A stretch of DNA of 5,715 nucleotides from Chloroflexota bacterium (GTDB lineage Bacteria > Chloroflexota > Anaerolineae > Anaerolineales > UBA11858): positions 1-5,715 of the forward strand of contig DAOUWT010000187.1 in the NCBI GenBank assembly GCA_030666985.1. The letters run 5' to 3'. The position numbers were made by a program, and so were the translations under genes. Under the pieces are notes generated by a model, which searched no databases, was not told the DNA's origin, and worked only from the letters and a program-made list of their open reading frames with translations. Positions 1 to 4,883 of the stretch are shown here, one piece after another (the first letter of the stretch is position 1; every line of letters starts with the position of its first letter).

Positions 1-18
1 AACTTTACAATATTCACT

Positions 19-52
19 ACGCTCGAGCAGGATCGGCAGCTCCTGCGGGTGG
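19..52. repeat. Palindromic dispersed repeat, copy 1
   Basis: The stretch begins ACGCTCGAG and ends GGGTGG. Its core is a hairpin with arms 27-34 and 39-46 around a GGCA loop (35-38); 7 of 8 positions pair, with one T-C mismatch (33/40). A close relative lies at 1904-1938. The second stem pair differs between them and still pairs (C28-G45 here, G1913-C1930 there). It sits just downstream of the histidine kinase gene, whose stop is at 107. I read it as a small REP- or MITE-like element; the family is not identified. Confidence 0.6.
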
Positions 53-106
53 AGTCCGGGAAACTGTCGTTCCCCTCAGAACGTGTAAGTAGTTGAGCAA
101 AAAGGG

Positions 107-1687
107 TTATGCTTCTGAAGCGATGGGAAGCGTGAAGGCAAAGGTTGACCCGCGCCCCACCTTGCTGCTGACCTCGATTTCTCCCCCCTGAAGCTCTACA
201 AGGTTCTTGACAATGCACAACCCCAGGCCCGTTCCGGGGACGCTTTCCAGGCCCGGGGCTTCGGCGCGGAAGAATTTGGTGAAGAGTTTGGTCAGCTCTT
301 CCTCCGACATGCCAATCCCGTTATCAGTCACGGCGCAATGCACGTACTCATCCTGTGGCCAGGCTCTAGCCCTAATACGCCCGCCTTCTGGGGTATATTT
401 ATGGGCGTTGCTGAAGAGGTTGGCTATTATTTGCATCAATCGTGACGAATCGGCCTTTACGTGGGGTAAATTTTCTGGCGCATTCACAATTAGCTTTTGC
501 GATTTGGCTTTGAGTTGGCCCTGCATTTCGCGCGAGGCTATTTCGAGGATGCTCTTTAGGTCTGTGGGGGCTATTTCTAGGCTCATTTGCCCGGTTTCTA
601 TGCGGGAGATATCTTGGAGGTCGAAGATCAACTTTTGCATGCGTTCGGTGCTGCCACGGATGGCGTCCACGAATTGCTCTTGCTGGGAGGTGATGGGGCC
701 GGCTCCACCCCTCACGAGCATGTCGGCGTAGCCTCTAATAGAGGTCATGGGCTGTTTGAGTTCATGGGCCACAAGCGACACAAATTCTGATTTGGCCTGG
801 TTGGCCTGGTGGAGGTTTTCGTAAAGGTGGGCGTTTTCGAGGGCAATTGCGGCGTAGTCTGTTAGGGCTAGCAGGAGTTGTTGCTTGTGCTCAGAAAAGG
901 GGCTGCCGCTCACGCGGTTCCCGGCCAAGAGTACGCCTATGATCTTATCGCCAACTTTGAGCGGGGCGGCGTGCATGGCTTCGGCGCCTATGCTTTCTCC
1001 CGTGGCAGACGCTCTGCGCATCAGTTCTTTGGCGCTGCGGCGTGAGGCGCGCCCAATTTCACCTTCTACGCGCTGGCGGTGGAGTTCTGGCTGAAGTTGG
1101 CCGGTTTCTTCATTGATGAGCAGGATTGTGGCTTCCTCTGCTTTTGTGATGTAGAAGACGGCATCCATTATGCGCTCCAGGAGTTGAACGCGAGACAGGA
1201 CGGATGTTACCGATTTTCCTACCTGGTAAAGAGTATCCAACTCGCGCACCCGGTCTCTAAGTTCTTGGTTGGCCGCAATCAGGTTCTGCGTTAGAGTATC
1301 CCGCTCTTTCCGTAAGCGGACTTCGGTGAGGGCGCGGTCAATGGCTCTGATGACTTCTTCGGAGTCAAAGGGTTTGATAAGATAGTTTTTCACCCCTTTG
1401 CGGAAAAGTTCAACCGCCAGCGCTTCGGAGCCATGCGAGGTCATGAGAATGATGGGGATTTCAACTTTCCGGGAGCTGAGCGCGTCCACAACTTCTAGGC
1501 CAGTCATGAGGGGCATTTCCAGGTCTATCAGGATCAGGTCTGGGGGATCGGCCAGGGCCATCTCCAAGCCTTCTGCGCCGTTGGCGGCTTCTTGGGTAAT
1601 ATATTTTTCATTGGCGAGGATGCGGACAACGCTTTCCCGCATCGTCTGGCTATCGTCAACTACTAGAATACGCACATCTAATGACAT
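107..1687 (-). CDS. Soluble REC-GAF-HisKA-HATPase sensor histidine kinase
   Basis: This is a 526-residue two-component kinase without any membrane segment, so it is probably cytoplasmic. Residues 5-118 form a receiver domain with acidic pocket D11/D12, phospho-acceptor D55, T83 and K105. A charged helix (about 120-150) that may be a coiled coil leads to a GAF-like sensor domain (about 151-285). The HisKA helix follows with the autophosphorylated H308 in HELKQP. The ATP-binding domain has the N box (N423, N427), DNGIGM (455-460), an F box (LFTKFF, 467-473) and GTGLGL (485-490). All catalytic motifs look intact, so it should be active. The ATG at 1685-1687 has AGGAG five bases upstream (1693-1697). 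No output regulator is encoded nearby, so its partner is unknown. The N-terminal receiver may let another kinase gate it, and the GAF domain may bind a small ligand; both are inferences. Confidence 0.93.
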   Translation of the reverse strand: MSLDVRILVVDDSQTMRESVVRILANEKYITQEAANGAEGLEMALADPPDLILIDLEMPLMTGLEVVDALSSRKVEIPIILMTSHGSEALAVELFRKGVKNYLIKPFDSEEVIRAIDRALTEVRLRKERDTLTQNLIAANQELRDRVRELDTLYQVGKSVTSVLSRVQLLERIMDAVFYITKAEEATILLINEETGQLQPELHRQRVEGEIGRASRRSAKELMRRASATGESIGAEAMHAAPLKVGDKIIGVLLAGNRVSGSPFSEHKQQLLLALTDYAAIALENAHLYENLHQANQAKSEFVSLVAHELKQPMTSIRGYADMLVRGGAGPITSQQEQFVDAIRGSTERMQKLIFDLQDISRIETGQMSLEIAPTDLKSILEIASREMQGQLKAKSQKLIVNAPENLPHVKADSSRLMQIIANLFSNAHKYTPEGGRIRARAWPQDEYVHCAVTDNGIGMSEEELTKLFTKFFRAEAPGLESVPGTGLGLCIVKNLVELQGGEIEVSSKVGRGSTFAFTLPIASEA

Positions 1688-1752
1688 AAGTTCTCCTAAA
1701 GTCCATTGAGATTACTTTATCTCTCTCTTTCATGTCGTTCCTCGTGGATTTT

Positions 1753-1769
1753 GGGGGGGGACGGGGGGG
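1753..1769. other. Two G-runs (G8-AC-G7)
   Basis: Eight G (1753-1760), AC, then seven G (1763-1769) lie 66-82 bp upstream of the kinase start, inside its predicted leader. The runs provide four GGG tracts within 17 bases, enough in principle for a quadruplex on the plus (template) strand. Long homopolymers are also prone to slipped-strand length change. No function is shown by the sequence alone. Confidence 0.6.
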
Positions 1770-1796
1770 TGCGGCGGAAATCCGTCAAGGGTTTTT

Positions 1797-1817
1797 CACG
1801 CATCACGCATCACGCAT
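1797..1817. repeat. Perfect heptamer tandem repeat, CACGCAT x3
   Basis: Three identical CACGCAT units run head to tail, followed by the related CATCGCG. The 7-bp period matches a second, degenerate heptamer region at 4884-4947, although the unit sequences differ. It resembles the short tandemly repeated repetitive (STRR) heptamers described in cyanobacteria. It lies in the divergent spacer, within the probable 5' leader of the kinase transcript. Confidence 0.75.
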
Positions 1818-1863
1818 CATCGCGAAGCATCCCCGCAGGGGGACGCAACTCCAACTCTCACTA

Positions 1864-1891
1864 ATTATATTGCATAATGTATCTCTGCCAA
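1864..1891 (-). promoter_or_regulatory. Candidate sigma70-type promoter for the histidine kinase
   Basis: On the minus strand a -35 box TTGGCA (complement of 1886-1891, 5 of 6 to consensus) and a perfect -10 box TATAAT (complement of 1864-1869) are separated by 16 bases. Transcription would begin near 1857 and give a leader of about 170 nt containing the heptamers and C-runs. The match is good, but the surrounding AT-rich stretch makes chance matches possible. Confidence 0.5.
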
Positions 1892-1900
1892 CCCCCTTCT
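1885..1900. repeat. 16-bp direct repeat, copy 1
   Basis: CTGCCAACCCCCTTCT occurs here and again, identically, at 1973-1988, 88 bp apart. The palindromic repeat (1904-1938) lies between the copies. On the minus strand each copy contributes a TTGGCA box that is followed by an AT-rich segment. Confidence 0.8.
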
Positions 1901-1903
1901 TCC

Positions 1904-1938
1904 ACGCTCGAGGAGGATCGGCAGATCCTCCGGGGTGG
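1904..1938. repeat. Palindromic dispersed repeat, copy 2
   Basis: This copy starts ACGCTCGAG and ends GGGGTGG. Its arms 1912-1919 and 1924-1931 form a perfect 8-bp stem closed by a GGCA loop (1920-1923). It matches copy 1 at 19-52 apart from a few bases, and one difference is a swapped base pair that preserves the stem. It sits in the middle of the divergent spacer between the kinase gene and rpsF. Short open frames crossing it are translations of the repeat and not likely genes. Confidence 0.65.
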
Positions 1939-1949
1939 GCTTCCACGAT

Positions 1950-1979
1950 ATTGTATTTACATGCAATCACCCCTGCCAA
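1950..1979 (-). promoter_or_regulatory. Second candidate upstream promoter for the histidine kinase
   Basis: The second copy of the direct repeat gives another minus-strand TTGGCA (complement of 1974-1979), followed after 18 bases by TACAAT (complement of 1950-1955, 5 of 6 to consensus). Its transcript would read through the palindromic repeat (1904-1938). It is weaker than the proximal candidate at 1864-1891. Confidence 0.3.
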
Positions 1980-1988
1980 CCCCCTTCT
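1973..1988. repeat. 16-bp direct repeat, copy 2
   Basis: This is an identical copy of CTGCCAACCCCCTTCT at 1885-1900. Both copies are preceded on the plus strand by an AT-rich block starting ATATTG, so the duplicated unit may be longer than the exact match but has diverged. Confidence 0.8.
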
Positions 1989-2013
1989 CAAAACAGGACA
2001 CGTATGTTAAACT
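1985..2013 (+). promoter_or_regulatory. Weak candidate promoter for rpsF
   Basis: TTCTCA (1985-1990) and TAAACT (2008-2013) are separated by 17 bases. Each matches the sigma70 consensus at 4 of 6 positions. It would give an rpsF leader of about 80 nt that includes the hairpin at 2047-2073. No better plus-strand pair was found in the spacer, so this is only a candidate. Confidence 0.25.
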
Positions 2014-2046
2014 CTGTCTCGGTCAAAAATAAGATTACTTTCCGTT

Positions 2047-2073
2047 CTTGGCGCACCGACCATGCAGTCCAAG
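2047..2073 (+). promoter_or_regulatory. Hairpin in the rpsF leader, possible S6:S18 binding site
   Basis: CTTGG (2047-2051) pairs with CCAAG (2069-2073). An asymmetric internal loop (C2052 against AGT) leads to GCA (2053-2055) paired with TGC (2063-2065), capped by a seven-base loop CCGACCA. It ends 13 bases before the rpsF Shine-Dalgarno. In many bacteria the rpsF leader carries a hairpin with an exposed CCG that binds the S6:S18 complex for autoregulation. The CCG and the position fit, but I could not test the full consensus. Confidence 0.3.
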
Positions 2074-2086
2074 GGCAACCCCGTGG

Positions 2087-2094
2087 AAGGAGGT
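2087..2094 (+). promoter_or_regulatory. Ribosome binding site that fixes the rpsF start
   Basis: AAGGAGGT is a near-perfect anti-16S match, five bases before the ATG at 2100. It selects that ATG over the in-frame open extension reaching back to about 1935, which codes for palindrome and repeat sequence unlike S6. Confidence 0.85.
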
Positions 2095-2099
2095 TTTTT

Positions 2100-2384
2100 A
2101 TGCGAGACTATGAACTCGCTTTTATCATCAGCCCTGAGCTTGATGAAACACCAACCAGTGAACTGGTTGACAAAATTAGAGGATGGATAACTGATGCAGG
2201 GGGCACTATAGAAAAAGAAACTGTGCCAGGTAGAAAAAAACTCAGTTATATGATTCGCAACGTGAAAGAGGGTCAGTATTTTATATTTAATATAAAGCTG
2301 CCCCCCACTGAAGTTGCGCCCCTGGAACGCAGACTACAACTTCAAGAGCCTATTTTCCGTTATCTAACTATCAGACGAGAATAG
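2100..2384 (+). CDS. rpsF: 30S ribosomal protein S6
   Basis: This 94-residue protein has the usual length for bacterial S6, which binds the central domain of 16S rRNA on the 30S platform as a heterodimer with S18. The N-terminus MRDYELAFIISPELDE is the family signature strand. The middle has KKLSYMIRNVKEGQYFIFNI (about residues 46-65), and the C-terminal helix and strand contain LQEPIFRYLTIR (about 81-92). No C-terminal Glu tail is present. The start is set by AAGGAGGT at 2087-2094. It is first in a plus-strand cluster with ssb (89 bp downstream) and rpsR, its direct binding partner. A hairpin in its leader may mediate feedback by S6:S18. Confidence 0.95.
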   Translation: MRDYELAFIISPELDETPTSELVDKIRGWITDAGGTIEKETVPGRKKLSYMIRNVKEGQYFIFNIKLPPTEVAPLERRLQLQEPIFRYLTIRRE

Positions 2385-2402
2385 CCTCAACCTGAAATCC
2401 CT

Positions 2403-2444
2403 TACAATGAGGGTATGTGGGTGAGGCAGTGCCCTCTCACGCAC
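2403..2444 (+). promoter_or_regulatory. rpsF-ssb spacer: -10-like box and imperfect hairpin
   Basis: TACAAT (2403-2408) matches a -10 box at 5 of 6 positions, but no -35 box stands at the right distance. Just downstream, 2417-2425 and 2436-2444 pair over 9 positions with one mismatch, forming a hairpin 29 bases before the ssb start. No T-run follows, so it is not a typical terminator. It could support separate ssb transcription or control of ssb; the evidence is thin. Confidence 0.25.
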
Positions 2445-2461
2445 CACACGGCATAAGTTCC

Positions 2462-2467
2462 GAGGAG
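2462..2467 (+). promoter_or_regulatory. Ribosome binding site that fixes the ssb start
   Basis: GAGGAG stands six bases before the ATG at 2474. It favours this ATG, which begins the conserved MSRGLNKVMIIGNLG, over an in-frame GTG at 2417 that lacks a nearby Shine-Dalgarno and would add 19 non-conserved residues. Confidence 0.85.
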
Positions 2468-2473
2468 CTTAAA

Positions 2474-2869
2474 ATGTCCCGAGGACTCAACAAGGTTATG
2501 ATCATTGGCAATCTTGGACACGACCCAGAAATGCGCTACACGAAGTCTGGGAAACCCATGACGAAGTTCCGAGTGGCTACAAATCAAAGTTGGACATCCC
2601 CCGATGGCGAACGCCACCAGGAAACGGAGTGGTTCAACGTGATAGCCTGGGGAAGGCTGGCTGAAACTTGTAATCAGTACCTCACCAAAGGAAAACAGGT
2701 TTACATAGAAGGCCGCCTGCATACCCACCAGTGGGACGATGCGGACGGAAAACACCACTCGACAACAGAAATTGTTGCCCAAGAACTGATCATGTTGGGA
2801 AGCCGCCCCCAATCAGGCAAAGATTTATCAGAAGATGAAGCCGAGTTGGAGGATGAATTCCCGTTTTGA
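2474..2869 (+). CDS. ssb: Single-stranded DNA-binding protein SSB
   Basis: A 131-residue SSB that coats single-stranded DNA in replication, recombination and repair. Residues 1 to about 108 form the OB fold, with the signatures LNKVMIIGNLGHDPEMRY, TKFRVATNQSW, ETEWFNVIAWGRLAE and KGKQVYIEGRLHTHQW. The aromatic residues in these strands are those expected to stack on bases. After a very short linker comes an acidic tail, about 15 residues from DLSEDE to the end, closing in DEFPF. That resembles the DDDIPF tip that recruits partner proteins, with Phe in place of Ile. It is shorter than the 178-residue E. coli protein, mainly through loss of the Gly/Gln-rich linker. The location between rpsF and rpsR is a long-recognised bacterial arrangement. 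Confidence 0.96.
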   Translation: MSRGLNKVMIIGNLGHDPEMRYTKSGKPMTKFRVATNQSWTSPDGERHQETEWFNVIAWGRLAETCNQYLTKGKQVYIEGRLHTHQWDDADGKHHSTTEIVAQELIMLGSRPQSGKDLSEDEAELEDEFPF

Positions 2870-2933
2870 TCTGAACCCTGGCAATTAGATTAACTTGGCT
2901 CTTTGGTATTTCGTGTGCTTGACCAAAAAATCT

Positions 2934-3001
2934 GCCACAAATTTCACGAGTTTGCACGAAAAAAAAAGCAAAAAATTAGTGTAATTCGTGCAATTAGTGG
3001 C
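2934..3001. repeat. 68-bp imperfect inverted repeat with A-rich centre
   Basis: The element starts GCCAC and ends GTGGC. The outer arms match imperfectly over about 26 bases, and an internal pair TTGCACGAA (2952-2960) and TTCGTGCAA (2985-2993) is a perfect 9-bp inverted repeat. TTNGTG motifs recur at 2975, 2985 and 2994, and CACGA recurs on the left arm with 10-bp spacing. The centre has A9 (2959-2967) and A6 (2970-2975). It occupies the 210-bp spacer between ssb and rpsR. No T-run follows either arm, so it is not a canonical terminator. It looks like a dispersed intergenic repeat. Confidence 0.6.
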
Positions 3002-3079
3002 GAAAAATTATACTTTGGTTAACCTGCCACGCAAAGTCCCAGGGACCCATTAACTTGACTTAGAGTAGGAGTACGAAAA

Positions 3080-3319
3080 ATGGCAACCTATAAACGACAA
3101 CAACGCCGTAGTTGGCAGTGCAGATTCTGTGCAGATCCTGAATTGAAAATAGACTATAAAGACGTGGAAACGCTGCGCCGCTTCGTCACCAATCACGGCA
3201 AGATCCGCTCCAGCCGTCACACTGGAACCTGCGCCAAGCACCAAAGAGAGCTAGCACGAGCTATCAAACGCTCCCGCCACATGGCGCTCCTTCCCTTCAC
3301 CGGTGAAGAATTACGATAG
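3080..3319 (+). CDS. rpsR: 30S ribosomal protein S18, zinc-binding form
   Basis: A 79-residue S18, which packs against S6 on the 30S platform. Conserved blocks are IDYKDVETLRRFVTNHGKI (24-42), the TGTCAKHQRELARAIKRSRH block (48-67) and the C-terminal MALLPF (68-73). C14, C17, C51 and H54 make a CxxC...CxxH set, the metal-binding 'C+' form of S18; forms lacking these residues are known in other bacteria such as Bacillus. The ATG at 3080 is preceded by AGGAG (3067-3071) with eight bases between. The 210-bp gap from ssb is wide for an operon, so separate transcription is possible. A TATACT at 3009-3014 could be a -10 box but has no good -35. Confidence 0.95.
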   Translation: MATYKRQQRRSWQCRFCADPELKIDYKDVETLRRFVTNHGKIRSSRHTGTCAKHQRELARAIKRSRHMALLPFTGEELR

Positions 3320-3343
3320 CAACTCAGAGGGTGTTTGAAAGCA

Positions 3344-3434
3344 TCAATCTTTTCCACGATTGAGCCGGAAACGTTCCGGCGGCAGCCTAATCCACGTAGG
3401 TGGATTTTGCAAGACAGCCTCGAATTCATTCGAG
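3344..3434 (+). repeat. Cluster of four consecutive hairpins after rpsR
   Basis: Four inverted repeats follow one another: TCAATC/GATTGA (3344-3363), GCCGGAA/TTCCGGC with an ACG loop (3364-3380), AATCCAC/GTGGATT with a GTAG loop (3389-3406) and CTCGAAT/ATTCGAG (3419-3434). CAGCCT recurs at 3383 and 3415. The third hairpin ends in a short T-run (3405-3408) and might act as a weak terminator for the ribosomal genes. The dense packing suggests a structured dispersed repeat more than one regulatory site. It fills most of the 138-bp gap before the isomerase gene. Confidence 0.5.
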
Positions 3435-3457
3435 ACTAGTGTATAAGAGGTAAAACT

Positions 3458-4768
3458 ATGCCAAAACGTAAAAACAAGTTCATCGCGCAACGAGAGAAAG
3501 AAGATCGTCAGAAGCGCTATATCCTAATTGGCACAATCGCTGTGTTAGTTATTGTTGTTGGTCTTGTAGTATACGGCCTGATCGCGGAGAACGTATTCAA
3601 GCCCAATACACCCATTGTAGAATTGGGGGCACATTCCGTAAGTACCTCGGAATTCAAGCAACGCGTTAGTTACCAGCGTTTAAATATGGTCAACCAGGCC
3701 ATCCAGATGTATCAATATGGTATGGCTGATTATGTAATGCAAATTGCAAACCAGCTCCAGCCCATACTGGTTGGGCAAGCGACCATCGATGCTCTCAAAG
3801 ATGAACTAATAATCTTGGAAGAGGCGGAAAAGCTGGGAATCGAGTTAAGCGAAGAAGAGCTTGAAGAAGAAATACAGCATCTATTCGGTTACTACGCCAA
3901 AGGGACGCCCACGCCGGCCCCCGCACAGGAGACCCTCCCGACTTCCACCCTCACGTCTCAGCAATTGACGCTAGTTCCTGATACAGCAACCCCAACGGCA
4001 GAGCCAACCACAGAGGGTGACGAAGAAGGTATCCCAACTTCTACCCCTACAATGGAGCCAGAGGAAGACGGAGAGAAGGATCCAACCGCTACCCCCATCC
4101 TTCAGCCCACCGAATATACCCACGAGCGTTATTTGGAGGCCTACCAAGAAACTCTCAATAACTTGGACTTAGAAATTGGGATGAAGGAAGAAACCCTCCG
4201 CAATATGGTAAAAGCCTATATTTACAGCCAAAAGATCATGGAAGCTGTCACAACCGACGTGGAAGTAACCCAAGAGCATATTTGGGCCAGACATATTCTC
4301 CTAGAGGATGAAGAAACCGCTCAAGAGGTTCTCGGTAAATTGAACGATGGTATTAATTTTGCCGAATTGGCCCAGGAATACAGCACAGGGCCAAGCGCTG
4401 AGACAGGTGGTGATTTAGGCTGGTTCACACAAGACGCAATGGTAGCCCCCTTTGCAGACGCGGCTTTCGCTCTAGAGATTGGAGAAACCAGTGACCCCGT
4501 TGAAACCTCTTTTGGATGGCACATCATCCAGGTTCTAGGACGTGAAGAACGCCCCCTTGACACGGCTACCTTAGAGCAAAAACGCCAATCAGCTTTCGGG
4601 GATTGGCTGGCTGAAAAGCGGGCTGAATACGCAGGCCAGTTTGTGATTAATGAAAATTGGGCTGACGATGTTCCTACAGAGCCTGCTTTACCGCTTGAAT
4701 TATTACAGATACTCAATCAACAGCAACAACAAATCCCAGCAGCGCCCTCAACCGGAGGGGATGAGTAA
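3458..4768 (+). CDS. Membrane-anchored parvulin-type peptidyl-prolyl isomerase (SurA/PrsA-like)
   Basis: A 436-residue folding factor expected to act outside the membrane. Residues 1-20 are Lys/Arg-rich and 22-42 form one transmembrane segment. No lipobox Cys is present, so it is an anchored protein and not a PrsA lipoprotein. A SurA-N-like helical domain (about 52-145) is interrupted by a Thr/Pro/Glu-rich low-complexity stretch (about 149-217), then resumes (about 218-265). The parvulin domain (about 273-363) has the signature WARHILL with H279, GGDLGWF (317-323), PFADAAFAL (331-339) and SFGWHIIQV with H355. The tail ends in a Gln-rich segment. AAGAGGT at 3445-3451 lies six bases before the ATG. 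It follows rpsR by 138 bp and converges on rph. The substrate is unknown; secreted proteins are the likely clients. Confidence 0.9.
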   Translation: MPKRKNKFIAQREKEDRQKRYILIGTIAVLVIVVGLVVYGLIAENVFKPNTPIVELGAHSVSTSEFKQRVSYQRLNMVNQAIQMYQYGMADYVMQIANQLQPILVGQATIDALKDELIILEEAEKLGIELSEEELEEEIQHLFGYYAKGTPTPAPAQETLPTSTLTSQQLTLVPDTATPTAEPTTEGDEEGIPTSTPTMEPEEDGEKDPTATPILQPTEYTHERYLEAYQETLNNLDLEIGMKEETLRNMVKAYIYSQKIMEAVTTDVEVTQEHIWARHILLEDEETAQEVLGKLNDGINFAELAQEYSTGPSAETGGDLGWFTQDAMVAPFADAAFALEIGETSDPVETSFGWHIIQVLGREERPLDTATLEQKRQSAFGDWLAEKRAEYAGQFVINENWADDVPTEPALPLELLQILNQQQQQIPAAPSTGGDE

Positions 4769-4791
4769 GAAGTCGTCCACAAGTAATTTCC

Positions 4792-4832
4792 GCTCAGGAA
4801 CGCGGTTCCTCGGAGGAACCGCGTTCCTGAGC
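4792..4832. repeat. 41-nt perfect palindrome between convergent genes
   Basis: Arms 4792-4811 and 4813-4832 are exact reverse complements over 20 bases, separated by one base. As RNA this folds as about 19 bp with a CGG loop. It starts 23 bases after the isomerase stop and is not followed directly by a T-run, so by itself it is not a standard terminator. It may stabilise transcript 3' ends from either side, or be a palindromic repeat unit. Confidence 0.85.
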
Positions 4833-4845
4833 TTGATGAAAACCC

Positions 4846-4881
4846 AAGCCCCCGTGAGCTTTTAGCTCCGGGGGCTTTTTT
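4846..4881 (+). terminator. Rho-independent terminator of the isomerase gene, possibly bidirectional
   Basis: AAGCCCCCG (4846-4854) pairs with CGGGGGCTT (4869-4877). After a one-base bulge, GAGCT (4856-4860) pairs with AGCTC (4864-4868) around a TTT loop. A run of six T (4876-4881) follows on the plus strand. Read on the minus strand, the tail is less T-rich (TTGGGTTTT), so it may also stop rph transcription less efficiently. Confidence 0.9.
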
Positions 4882-4883
4882 GG

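Noticed and set aside
58..75. Hairpin downstream of the kinase as its terminator
   Set aside because: The arms pair over only seven bases with a wobble, and no T-run follows on the minus strand.
207..1709. Several plus-strand open frames opposite the kinase gene
   Set aside because: They lie antisense to a full-length, motif-complete histidine kinase, lack family motifs and lack convincing ribosome sites. They are mirror-frame artefacts.
1732..2010. Open frames on both strands in the divergent spacer, encoding a GGSADPPGW-like peptide
   Set aside because: The peptide is a translation of the palindromic repeat and G-runs, and no ribosome site or domain supports it.
1935..2099. N-terminal extension of S6
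   Set aside because: The extension is non-conserved and passes through repeat sequence, while AAGGAGGT precedes the ATG at 2100.
2417..2473. GTG start giving SSB 19 extra residues
   Set aside because: No Shine-Dalgarno precedes it, and conserved SSB sequence begins at the ATG at 2474.
2402..2812. Minus-strand open frame opposite ssb
   Set aside because: It is a shadow of the ssb gene and has no recognisable protein features.
3009..3014. TATACT as a -10 box for rpsR
   Set aside because: The best -35 position (2985-2991) matches only about two of six bases; it is noted in the rpsR entry but not called.
3050..3429. Minus-strand open frames opposite rpsR and the following spacer
   Set aside because: They overlap S18 and the hairpin cluster, and no motif or ribosome site supports them.
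3442..3447. TATAAG as a -10 box for the isomerase gene
   Set aside because: It overlaps the ribosome site, would give an almost leaderless transcript and has no -35 at the right distance.
4321..4865. Open frames opposite and across the end of the isomerase gene
   Set aside because: They are out of frame with the well-supported parvulin domain or run into the palindrome and terminator.
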